DNA of 64,000 nt from W0P28-013 sp051870755 (GTDB taxonomy: Bacteria; Bacteroidota; Bacteroidia; Bacteroidales; Paludibacteraceae). Position 1 is the first letter of the stretch, and each line of letters begins with the position of its first letter. Made by a program: the position numbers and the translations under genes. Below the pieces are notes generated by a model. The model saw only the letters and a program-made list of their open reading frames with translations. It was not told the DNA's origin and ran no database searches. Below, one piece after another: positions 17,730 through 24,531 of this stretch. The stretch covers positions 238,257 to 302,256 of the forward strand of contig JBJECE010000028.1 of assembly GCA_051870755.1 (NCBI GenBank), read 5' to 3'.

Positions 17730-18821
17730 ATGTCGGAACACATTGAAAATGATAAGGCTTTCCCGGGATTGAATGTCAATTCGGGCATCGCGCAGCCGCC
17801 GATGATCAACCCGTATTTGAAGAAACGGATTAGGCGTGCGCAATACACTACCGACGAGTTTGTGGCCGGCATTTTGCGTGGCGATGTGTCGGTATTGAGT
17901 CAAGCGGTAACGTTGGTCGAGAGCACCAATCCCGACCATTACCGACAAGCGCAGGAGGTGGTCGAAAAATGCTTGCCGCATGCCGGCCGTTCGGTGCGCA
18001 TCGGCATAACGGGCGTTCCGGGCGCGGGCAAAAGCACCTTTATCGAGGCATTGGGCATGGAATTGGTCAACCAAGGGCGTAAATTGGCCGTGTTGGCCAT
18101 CGACCCGAGCAGCGAACGATCGCGGGGCAGCATTTTGGGCGATAAGACACGTATGGAGGAACTCTCCACTGCCCCGACGGCGTTTATTCGGCCTTCGCCA
18201 TCATCGGGGTCGTTGGGCGGCGTGGCACGCAAAACGCGCGAAACGATAGTGCTGTGCGAAGCGGCCGGTTTCGATACGGTGTTTGTCGAAACCGTGGGCG
18301 TGGGGCAGTCCGAAACAGCCGTACACAGCATGGTCGATTTCTTTTTGCTGATACAGTTGGCCGGTACCGGCGACGAATTGCAGGGCATCAAACGCGGCAT
18401 CATGGAAATGGCCGACGGCATTGCCATCAATAAATGCGATGGCAACAATACCGAAAAATCGCAGTTGGCGGCACGACAGTTTCGCAATGCGCTGCATCTG
18501 TTTCCAAAACCGGAATCGGGTTGGGACCCGCAGGTGCTGACCTGTTCGGCTTTCCACAAAATCGGCATTCCGGAGGTCTGGAAAATGATAAACGACTATA
18601 TCGCCTTTACGAAAAACAACGGCTATTTCGACGAAAAACGTCATCGTCAAAGCAAATATTGGATGTACGAAACGATCAATCAGACATTGCAAAATAGTTT
18701 TTACCACAACCCGACCATCGAAACGATGTTGGAGGCCTACGAACAGCAACTCGCCGATAACAGCATCTCGTCGTTTGTGGCGGCGAAAAAACTGTTAGAT
18801 GTTTATTTTTCAGGACATTAA
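17730..18821 (+). CDS. meaB: MeaB, G3E GTPase chaperone of methylmalonyl-CoA mutase
   Basis: Protects and reactivates the B12-dependent methylmalonyl-CoA mutase. The 363-aa protein contains the G1 P-loop GVPGAGKST near residue 95, followed by IDPSSERSRGSILGDKTRM, then FVETVGVGQSE and a NKCDG guanine-specificity motif, all in family order. The mutase genes are not in this window. MeaB fits a succinate-propionate metabolism together with the sdh genes at 24 kb. Confidence 0.95.
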   Translation: MSEHIENDKAFPGLNVNSGIAQPPMINPYLKKRIRRAQYTTDEFVAGILRGDVSVLSQAVTLVESTNPDHYRQAQEVVEKCLPHAGRSVRIGITGVPGAGKSTFIEALGMELVNQGRKLAVLAIDPSSERSRGSILGDKTRMEELSTAPTAFIRPSPSSGSLGGVARKTRETIVLCEAAGFDTVFVETVGVGQSETAVHSMVDFFLLIQLAGTGDELQGIKRGIMEMADGIAINKCDGNNTEKSQLAARQFRNALHLFPKPESGWDPQVLTCSAFHKIGIPEVWKMINDYIAFTKNNGYFDEKRHRQSKYWMYETINQTLQNSFYHNPTIETMLEAYEQQLADNSISSFVAAKKLLDVYFSGH

Positions 18822-18834
18822 TCGCAAAAAAAAT

Positions 18835-19734
18835 ATGGCGCATACGCACGCACATACACATACACATACACATACACACGGCGGCAGTAACAACATTGCT
18901 GTGGCGTTCTTGTTGAATTTGTCGTTTACCGTCATCGAACTCGTGGGCGGCTTTCTGACCAACAGCGTTGCCATATTGAGCGACGCATTGCACGATTTTG
19001 GCGATTCGGTATCGTTGGCTTTGGCATGGTATTTCGACCGCTTGGCCAAACATTCGCCGAATGCGCGCTATTCGTATGGTTATAAGCGCTTTGCGCTACT
19101 TGGTGCACTCATCAATGCCACGGTGTTGCTGTGCGGATCGGTGGTCGTTATTGTCGAAAGTGTGCAGCGCATCGTCGAGCCGCAGCCGGTGCAGGCACAG
19201 GGCATGTTGTGGTTGGCGGTGCTTGGCGTGATTATTAACGGCATCGCCGTGTTGCGCACGCGCAAAGGTGCCGGTGTCAACGAACGCGTCGTGTCGTTGC
19301 ACATGCTCGAAGATGTGTTGGGCTGGCTGGCCGTGTTGGTCGTATCGGTGGTGATGCTGTTTGTCGATGTGCCGGTGTTAGACCCTATTTTGTCGGTTGG
19401 CGTGTCGCTGTTTGTGCTGTATAATGTGGTGCGCAATCTGCTGCTGACGTTCAATGTGATGCTGCAAGGCGTGCCACGGGAGGTCGATTACGAACATATC
19501 CGTACACGCTTGCGGCAAATCGACGGTGTGATCGATGTGCACGATTTGCATGTGTGGAGTCTCGATAGCGAATACAACGTGTCGAGCATGCACATCGTGG
19601 TGCCCGACAATGCCGATTGGAACGATTTGCAGCGACTCAAAACGGTCGTCAAACGTTTGTTGGCCGACGAACACATTGCACATACGACTGTGGAATTTGA
19701 GCGACAGGACGAAGAGTGCCAAACCTGTAACTGA
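18835..19734 (+). CDS. Cation diffusion facilitator (zinc/cadmium efflux) with His-rich N-terminus
   Basis: A 299-aa CDF transporter that exports divalent metal in exchange for protons. A His/Thr-rich leader (about residues 3-15) may bind metal. Six membrane segments follow, with the H-x3-D site ALHDFGD in TM2 and its partner HMLEDVLGW in TM5, and a C-terminal cytoplasmic domain with VHDLHVW. The ATG at 18835 lies after the meaB stop; an earlier in-frame ATG would overlap meaB. The leader is encoded by hexanucleotide repeats. Confidence 0.93.
   Translation: MAHTHAHTHTHTHTHGGSNNIAVAFLLNLSFTVIELVGGFLTNSVAILSDALHDFGDSVSLALAWYFDRLAKHSPNARYSYGYKRFALLGALINATVLLCGSVVVIVESVQRIVEPQPVQAQGMLWLAVLGVIINGIAVLRTRKGAGVNERVVSLHMLEDVLGWLAVLVVSVVMLFVDVPVLDPILSVGVSLFVLYNVVRNLLLTFNVMLQGVPREVDYEHIRTRLRQIDGVIDVHDLHVWSLDSEYNVSSMHIVVPDNADWNDLQRLKTVVKRLLADEHIAHTTVEFERQDEECQTCN
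18846..18878 (+). repeat. CACATA hexanucleotide microsatellite in the CDF gene
   Basis: About four tandem CACATA units plus related flanks encode alternating His-Thr. Changes in repeat number keep the frame, so they would alter only the length of the metal-binding leader. Confidence 0.7.
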
Positions 19735-19748
19735 TGTGCATAACTTAT

Positions 19749-19780
19749 TTTGGAAACCTGAATATTTTGTTGTAACTTTG
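19749..19780 (+). promoter_or_regulatory. Promoter TTTG-N20-TAACTTTG of udk
   Basis: -33 TTTG at 19749-19752 and -7 TAACTTTG at 19773-19780, with a 20-bp spacer. The leader before the ATG at 19813 is about 27 nt. Confidence 0.8.
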
Positions 19781-19812
19781 CAAAAGTTCTAACCACCCAA
19801 ATATTTATTTTT

Positions 19813-20439
19813 ATGCTGATTATTGGTATTGCCGGTGGTACCGGCTCCGGAAAAACGACCGTAGTGCGCAAAATCATCGAACAACTGCCGGCCGGCGAAG
19901 TCGCTGTTTTGCCACAAGATTCCTACTATCGCGATGCGTCTGATTTGCCGCTCGAGGAACGCTTGAAAATCAACTTCGACCACCCCGATTCGGTCGAATT
20001 CGAGTTGCTCATCAAGCACGTCAAAGACCTGAAAGCAGGCAAAAGCATCGAACAACCGATCTATTCGTATGTTACTTGCACGCGCGCCGAGGAAACCATA
20101 CGCGTCAACCCGAGCGAAGTGGTCATTATCGAAGGCATTTTGGTTCTGACTCACCCCAAATTGCGCGACTTGATGGACATGAAAGTGTTCGTCGATGCCG
20201 ATGCCGACGACCGGCTGATGCGCGTCATCAAACGCGACATCGTCGAACGCGGACGCTCGGTCGATAGAGTGATGGAACGCTACGAATGCACCGTCAAACC
20301 GATGCACGAGCAATTTATCGAACCATCGAAACGCTATGCCGACCTCATCGTGCCGCAAGGCGGAAATAATCAGGTGGCTATCAACCTATTGACGCAATAT
20401 ATCGCACGCGAACTGAATGCCGAACACAAAAAGAAATAG
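19813..20439 (+). CDS. udk: Uridine kinase
   Basis: Phosphorylates uridine and cytidine in pyrimidine salvage. The 208-aa protein has the P-loop GGTGSGKTT at residues 8-16, the PQDSYYRD motif, and FDHPDSVEFE, all diagnostic of uridine kinase. Full length. The exonuclease gene follows after 2 bp, so the two probably share a transcript from the promoter just upstream. Confidence 0.95.
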   Translation: MLIIGIAGGTGSGKTTVVRKIIEQLPAGEVAVLPQDSYYRDASDLPLEERLKINFDHPDSVEFELLIKHVKDLKAGKSIEQPIYSYVTCTRAEETIRVNPSEVVIIEGILVLTHPKLRDLMDMKVFVDADADDRLMRVIKRDIVERGRSVDRVMERYECTVKPMHEQFIEPSKRYADLIVPQGGNNQVAINLLTQYIARELNAEHKKK

Positions 20440-20441
20440 TC

Positions 20442-21188
20442 ATGCCGGACTTGAAATCGATTGATAAAATTCTATTCCTCGACATCGAAACCGTGCCGCA
20501 AACGGCTTCGCTCGACGGATTGACGCCCGAATTGCAGGCGTTGTGGAACGAAAAATTCAATGCCATTCGCCGACGGATGCCCGACCGCTATGCCGAAGAC
20601 GCTACGGCCGAATACGCTTTTCGCAATGGGGGCGGCATTTATAGCGAATTTGCAAAAATCGTTTGCATCTCGGTCGGCATTGTGTACGACAAAGACGGAC
20701 AACGGCACATGCGGGTCAAATCGTTTGCCGGCGACGATGAAGTACGTCTGCTGCGCGACTTTGCCGATATGGCCGGCAAATTTCTGCAATCGCGCGACCA
20801 TCGGATTTGCGGACATAATGTCAAAGAATTTGATGTGCCGTTCATCTGCCGGCGAATGCTGATTAACGGCATCGCATTGCCGACATTTCTCAACTTGTCG
20901 GGCGCAAAACCGTGGAAAACGCCGCTCATCGACACGATGGAACTATGGCGATTCGGCGACTACAAAAGTTTTACGTCGCTCAAATTGCTGTGTGCCATTT
21001 TTGGCATTCCCACTCCGAAAGACGACATCGACGGCAGCCAAGTGGCCGATGTTTATTACAACGACCACGATGTGCAACGCATCGCATTCTATTGCGAAAA
21101 AGATGTGGTGGCTACGGCGCAAGTATTCCTGAAAATGAATGGCTGCGAACCCATAGCACCCGAAAATATTATACACGTCGCCGAATGA
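20442..21188 (+). CDS. 3'-5' exonuclease of the PolB-proofreading (DEDDy) type
   Basis: A 248-aa stand-alone nuclease. The DEDDy residues are visible: DIET (D and E) near residue 11, D in GHNVKEFDVPF, and Y-x3-D in FYCEKDVVAT near the C-terminus. It matches the predicted 3'-5' exonucleases related to the PolB exonuclease domain. Polarity and substrate are inferred from the family. It is probably cotranscribed with udk, and a hairpin follows the gene. Confidence 0.88.
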   Translation: MPDLKSIDKILFLDIETVPQTASLDGLTPELQALWNEKFNAIRRRMPDRYAEDATAEYAFRNGGGIYSEFAKIVCISVGIVYDKDGQRHMRVKSFAGDDEVRLLRDFADMAGKFLQSRDHRICGHNVKEFDVPFICRRMLINGIALPTFLNLSGAKPWKTPLIDTMELWRFGDYKSFTSLKLLCAIFGIPTPKDDIDGSQVADVYYNDHDVQRIAFYCEKDVVATAQVFLKMNGCEPIAPENIIHVAE

Positions 21189-21222
21189 TAATTCGCTGAT
21201 AAAGTGATTGTTGCATAATAAA

Positions 21223-21266
21223 AACGATGAAGGCGAAGTCTTTTTAAGTACTTCGCCTTCATCGTT
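21223..21266 (-). terminator. Strong hairpin between the exonuclease gene and rny
   Basis: A perfect 17-bp stem (AACGATGAAGGCGAAGT with its complement, 21223-21239 and 21250-21266). The T-tract is on the minus-strand side, so it terminates rny; it can also cap the convergent plus-strand message. Confidence 0.88.
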
Positions 21267-21285
21267 GGTTGTCGGCAATGCCGTG

Positions 21286-22872
21286 TTATTTGGCGTAACT
21301 TACAGCGCGGGTTTCGCGTATTACCGTAATTTTTACTTGTCCGGGATAAGTCATCTCGTCCTGAATTTTCTTGGCAATGTCGTACGATAGCGTTTCCACT
21401 GCCTTGTCGTCCACGCGATCGGCGCCAACGATGACGCGCAATTCGCGACCGGCCTGAATGGCATATGTTTTGACGACTCCGGGGTAGGAGAGAGCCAATT
21501 TTTCGAGGTCGTTCAGGCGCTTGATGTACGCTTCGACAATTTCGCGCCGTGCGCCCGGTCGTGCGCCCGAAATGGCATCACATATTTGCACGATTGGAGC
21601 AATCAGCGTTTGCATTTCCACTTCGTCGTGGTGCGCCCCGATAGCGTTGCAAATGTCCGGTTTCTCTTTGTATTTTTCGGCCAAATTCATACCGAGAATT
21701 GCGTGTGGCAATTCAGGTTGGTCGTCGGGCACTTTGCCTATGTCGTGCAACAAGCCGGCGCGTTTGGCTTTTTGCGGGTTCAACCCAAGTTCGGCAGCCA
21801 TCACGGCACAGAGATTGGCCGTTTCGCGAGCGTGTTGCAGCAGGTTCTGACCATACGACGAACGATATTTCATTTTGCCTATCAAACGAATCAAATCGGG
21901 ATGCAGGCCATGGATGCCCAAGTCGATGGCGGTACGTTTGCCCACTTCGGCAATCTCCTCTTCGACCTGTTTGCGTGTTTTGGCCACCACCTCTTCGATG
22001 CGCGCCGGATGAATGCGTCCATCGACCACCAATTGATGCAGCGCAAGGCGTGCAATCTCGCGGCGCACAGGGTCGAAGCCCGACAGCACGATGGCATCGG
22101 GTGTGTCATCAACGATGATTTCGACGCCTGTGGCAGCCTCCAAGGCGCGGATGTTGCGCCCCTCGCGACCGATGATGCGTCCTTTCACTTCGTCCGATTC
22201 GAGGTTGAATACCGTTACCGAATTTTCGATGGCAGTTTCGGTCGCCACACGTTGTATGGTCTGTACAATAATGCGTTTGGCCTCTTTGTTGGCGGTCATT
22301 TTAGCCTCTTCCATCATTTCGTTCACATAGGCCATCGCTTCGGTTTTGGCCTCGTCTTTGATGTTTTCGATGAGTTGCGCCTTGGCTTGCTCGGCCGACA
22401 ATCCCGAAATTGTCGCCAATTTTTCGGTCGCTTGGAAATGCAATTTCTCCAAAGCCTGTTTTTTCTCATCAACAAGTTGCAGTTGTTTGTCCAGATTGTC
22501 TTTGATGGCATCGACTTCGTTTTGGCGCCGTTGCAATTCGTTTTGCCGCTGATTGAGTTCGTTTTGGCGTTGGTTGAGTGATTGTTCGCGTTGTTGCAGG
22601 CGCGATTCGGTCTGTTTGGCGCGACTTTCGCTCTCTTGCACTTTGGCGTTGCGGTCGGCCACCTCTTTCTCAAAATCGGCTTTGAGGTTCAAAAATTTTT
22701 CTTTGGCCTCCAACATTTTGTTGCGTTTCAGCGTTTCGGCGTCTTCCTCGGCTTTTTTCAACGTATTTGCTACACGCCCTTTGACGGCCATGTGTGTGAT
22801 AAACCATCCTAACGCACCTCCGCCGGCCAATGCCGTTACAGAAATGATGATAAATAATAAAGTGGTACTCAT
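21286..22872 (-). CDS. rny: Ribonuclease Y
   Basis: A membrane-anchored endoribonuclease that starts mRNA decay. The 528-aa protein has an N-terminal membrane segment (about residues 4-25), a long charged coiled coil (about 30-180), a KH RNA-binding domain with GRIIGREGRNIRALE, and an HD domain with GLLHDIGKVPDD. The ATG at 22872 gives the canonical N-terminus; a longer ORF extends upstream across the structured intergenic RNA and is rejected. zapA lies upstream on the same strand. Confidence 0.95.
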   Translation of the reverse strand: MSTTLLFIIISVTALAGGGALGWFITHMAVKGRVANTLKKAEEDAETLKRNKMLEAKEKFLNLKADFEKEVADRNAKVQESESRAKQTESRLQQREQSLNQRQNELNQRQNELQRRQNEVDAIKDNLDKQLQLVDEKKQALEKLHFQATEKLATISGLSAEQAKAQLIENIKDEAKTEAMAYVNEMMEEAKMTANKEAKRIIVQTIQRVATETAIENSVTVFNLESDEVKGRIIGREGRNIRALEAATGVEIIVDDTPDAIVLSGFDPVRREIARLALHQLVVDGRIHPARIEEVVAKTRKQVEEEIAEVGKRTAIDLGIHGLHPDLIRLIGKMKYRSSYGQNLLQHARETANLCAVMAAELGLNPQKAKRAGLLHDIGKVPDDQPELPHAILGMNLAEKYKEKPDICNAIGAHHDEVEMQTLIAPIVQICDAISGARPGARREIVEAYIKRLNDLEKLALSYPGVVKTYAIQAGRELRVIVGADRVDDKAVETLSYDIAKKIQDEMTYPGQVKITVIRETRAVSYAK

Positions 22873-22907
22873 AATTTTTTTTTGATTGTTATTTAATAAT
22901 ATAGTGT

Positions 22908-23022
22908 GTAAAAAAATCCAATTTATTCGCTGCCGATGCGGACACGCCACATGTGCAGCCGTATGCCGACAAGTGTTGCGCTTCGTTTTTTTAGCGTACA
23001 GCAAAAGCAATAAATTGGAATA
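22908..23022 (-). ncRNA. Candidate 6S-like structured RNA between zapA and rny
   Basis: On the minus strand TCCAATTTATT (23019-23009) pairs perfectly with AATAAATTGGA (22927-22917) and is followed directly by a run of T's. Inside, TGCTG/CGGCA, GTACGC/GCGTGT and a capped hairpin around ATACG leave an A-rich internal bulge: a long imperfect rod with an open middle, as in 6S RNA. The position after zapA is where 6S RNA lies in many bacteria. At about 110 nt it is short for 6S, and no -7 promoter is seen, so a processed or regulatory RNA is the alternative. Confidence 0.5.
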
Positions 23023-23034
23023 GTTTCGAGGCAT

Positions 23035-23325
23035 CTATTTTTTTTCGGCGATAACGCGGTCTATCGTTTCCGACCATTCGTTTATCTTGTCGATGGTGCC
23101 ATCGTTTTGCGAAAGTGCCGATTCGTATTCAATGGCTTTTTCCAATGCGACGACCGTCAGAATGACGCGGTAGTCGGTTTTTGGAAAGGAGTTATTGAAA
23201 AAATCTATGCGTTCGTTCAACTTGCGTGCCGCTTCGCGATAGACAAATTCTTCCTCGGGTGTTACCCACATTTTGAGTCTTTGTCCGGCAATGGATAATG
23301 TGATGTTCAATTTTCCATTTTCCAT
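23035..23325 (-). CDS. zapA: Cell division protein ZapA
   Basis: ZapA cross-links FtsZ filaments at midcell. The 96-aa product has the family's N-terminal beta-hairpin (LNITLSIAGQRLKMWV), then the conserved EEEFVYREAARKLNERI helix and a C-terminal coiled coil. It lies between a coiled-coil gene (9 bp upstream) and the candidate 6S-like RNA, in a division and RNA-decay run with rny. Confidence 0.9.
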   Translation of the reverse strand: MENGKLNITLSIAGQRLKMWVTPEEEFVYREAARKLNERIDFFNNSFPKTDYRVILTVVALEKAIEYESALSQNDGTIDKINEWSETIDRVIAEKK

Positions 23326-23334
23326 ATAGCGACA

Positions 23335-23628
23335 TCAGTCTTTCAGCAATTCCAAACAATTGTCTATTTCCTGCACGAAATTTGAAATGCGGCGATAGGC
23401 TTTTTTCTTGTCGGCTTCCGAAAAACCTACCATACGTGCCATTTTCAAATTGTTGTAATTCGCGCGTAGTTCTACAATTTCTTTGTTCGCAACCAGCAGA
23501 TTGTCTTGTGCTTCGGCAAGTTGTGCTTCTAAGGTTTGCACGCGTTTTTGGGTGTTTTCGTACAGAAAAATCAACCGTTCCAATTTTGCCGTGAACTCGT
23601 TTGCAGCCTGTTGGTGAACCTTTTTCAT
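23335..23628 (-). CDS. Small coiled-coil protein upstream of zapA
   Basis: A 97-aa cytoplasmic protein with a heptad-rich coiled coil (about residues 15-60) and a short helical tail. The start MKKVHQQ at 23628 is chosen because it follows the promoter at 23648; the longer ORF upstream would need translation of promoter DNA. Position and shape suggest a ZapA-associated (ZapB-like) division factor, but this is inference only. Confidence 0.8.
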   Translation of the reverse strand: MKKVHQQAANEFTAKLERLIFLYENTQKRVQTLEAQLAEAQDNLLVANKEIVELRANYNNLKMARMVGFSEADKKKAYRRISNFVQEIDNCLELLKD

Positions 23629-23647
23629 TGCAGAATAAATATTCGTA

Positions 23648-23655
23648 CAAAAGTA
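23648..23655 (-). promoter_or_regulatory. -7 promoter element TACTTTTG of the coiled-coil-zapA-rny run
   Basis: A TAnnTTTG match on the minus strand, 19 bp before the ATG at 23628. Confidence 0.65.
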
Positions 23656-23735
23656 CAACATTTTTTTCGTAATTACAAATGTTTTCGTAAAAAAATATTT
23701 TTGCGTATTTACTTGCATATTTGGCAAAATACAAC

Positions 23736-23743
23736 TATTTTTG
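23736..23743 (+). promoter_or_regulatory. Possible -7 element TATTTTTG for sdhCAB
   Basis: Fits TAnnTTTG but lies in AT-rich DNA and implies a leader of about 85 nt, so it is weaker than the other promoter calls. Confidence 0.45.
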
Positions 23744-23835
23744 TAATTCATTTGCAGCCGACTATTTTGGTGGGTGTAATGTGCTTGGAATCGTATATTT
23801 AATTACTTTTTTTATTAACTCAAAACTCTATTTTT

Positions 23836-24507
23836 ATGTGGTTATTTAATTCTTCTGTAGGAAGAAAAGTCGTGATGAGTGTTTCGGGCGCTTGCCTCGT
23901 GTTGTTTTTGCTGTTCCATGGTTCGATGAACTTGGTGGCAATTATTTCCGAGGAAGGTTACAACATGATTTGCGAATTTCTGGGCGCCAATTGGTATGCT
24001 TTGGTTGGCACACTCGGTTTGGCATTTTTGGCAGTGGTGCACATTCTCTATGCCTTCGTCTTGTCGGTGCAGAACTATCGTGCGCGCGGCCGCGAACGCT
24101 ATGCTGTTACCGATCGTCAGGAAAGTGTAGAGTGGGCATCGAAAAACATGCTGGTGCTCGGTTTTATCATCTTGGGTGGTTTGGTGCTGCATCTTTGCAA
24201 TTTTTGGGCTAAAATGCAGTTGGTCGAAATTCTTGGCCGCGCGCCCGAAAGCGGTGTCGAACTCATCAAGTACACATTTTCGCAGTGGTACTATGTGATC
24301 ATCTATCTGTTGTGGCTCGGCGCATTGTGGTTCCACCTGACACACGGTGTGTGGAGCGCATTGCATACACTCGGTTGGAACAATAATATTTGGATGCCGC
24401 GCATTAAGTGCATCGGCAACATCGTTTCGACGTTGGTAGTACTGATGTTCGCAGCAGTAGTGGTTTATTATTTCGGCCTGTCGTTAGGGGCAAGTTGCAT
24501 GTTGTAA
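23836..24507 (+). CDS. sdhC: Succinate dehydrogenase/fumarate reductase cytochrome b subunit
   Basis: The five-helix, di-haem membrane anchor of the Bacteroidota-type complex, linking quinone to the flavoprotein. The 223-aa protein has five hydrophobic segments and conserved membrane histidines (FHGSMN near residue 28, VHILYAF, LHLCNFWAK, HLTHGVWSALH). First gene of sdhCAB, with sdhA 24 bp later. In anaerobic relatives the complex acts mainly as fumarate reductase. Confidence 0.93.
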   Translation: MWLFNSSVGRKVVMSVSGACLVLFLLFHGSMNLVAIISEEGYNMICEFLGANWYALVGTLGLAFLAVVHILYAFVLSVQNYRARGRERYAVTDRQESVEWASKNMLVLGFIILGGLVLHLCNFWAKMQLVEILGRAPESGVELIKYTFSQWYYVIIYLLWLGALWFHLTHGVWSALHTLGWNNNIWMPRIKCIGNIVSTLVVLMFAAVVVYYFGLSLGASCML

Positions 24508-24531
24508 AAAAATAAAATACACAATATTTAT

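Noticed and set aside
18799..18834. Upstream ATG for the CDF transporter
   Set aside because: It overlaps the end of meaB, while the ATG at 18835 comes after the meaB stop and begins directly with the His-rich leader.
22873..23034. 54-residue N-terminal extension of RNase Y
   Set aside because: The extension would be translated from the structured intergenic RNA, has no membrane-anchor character, and the ATG at 22872 gives the standard RNase Y start.
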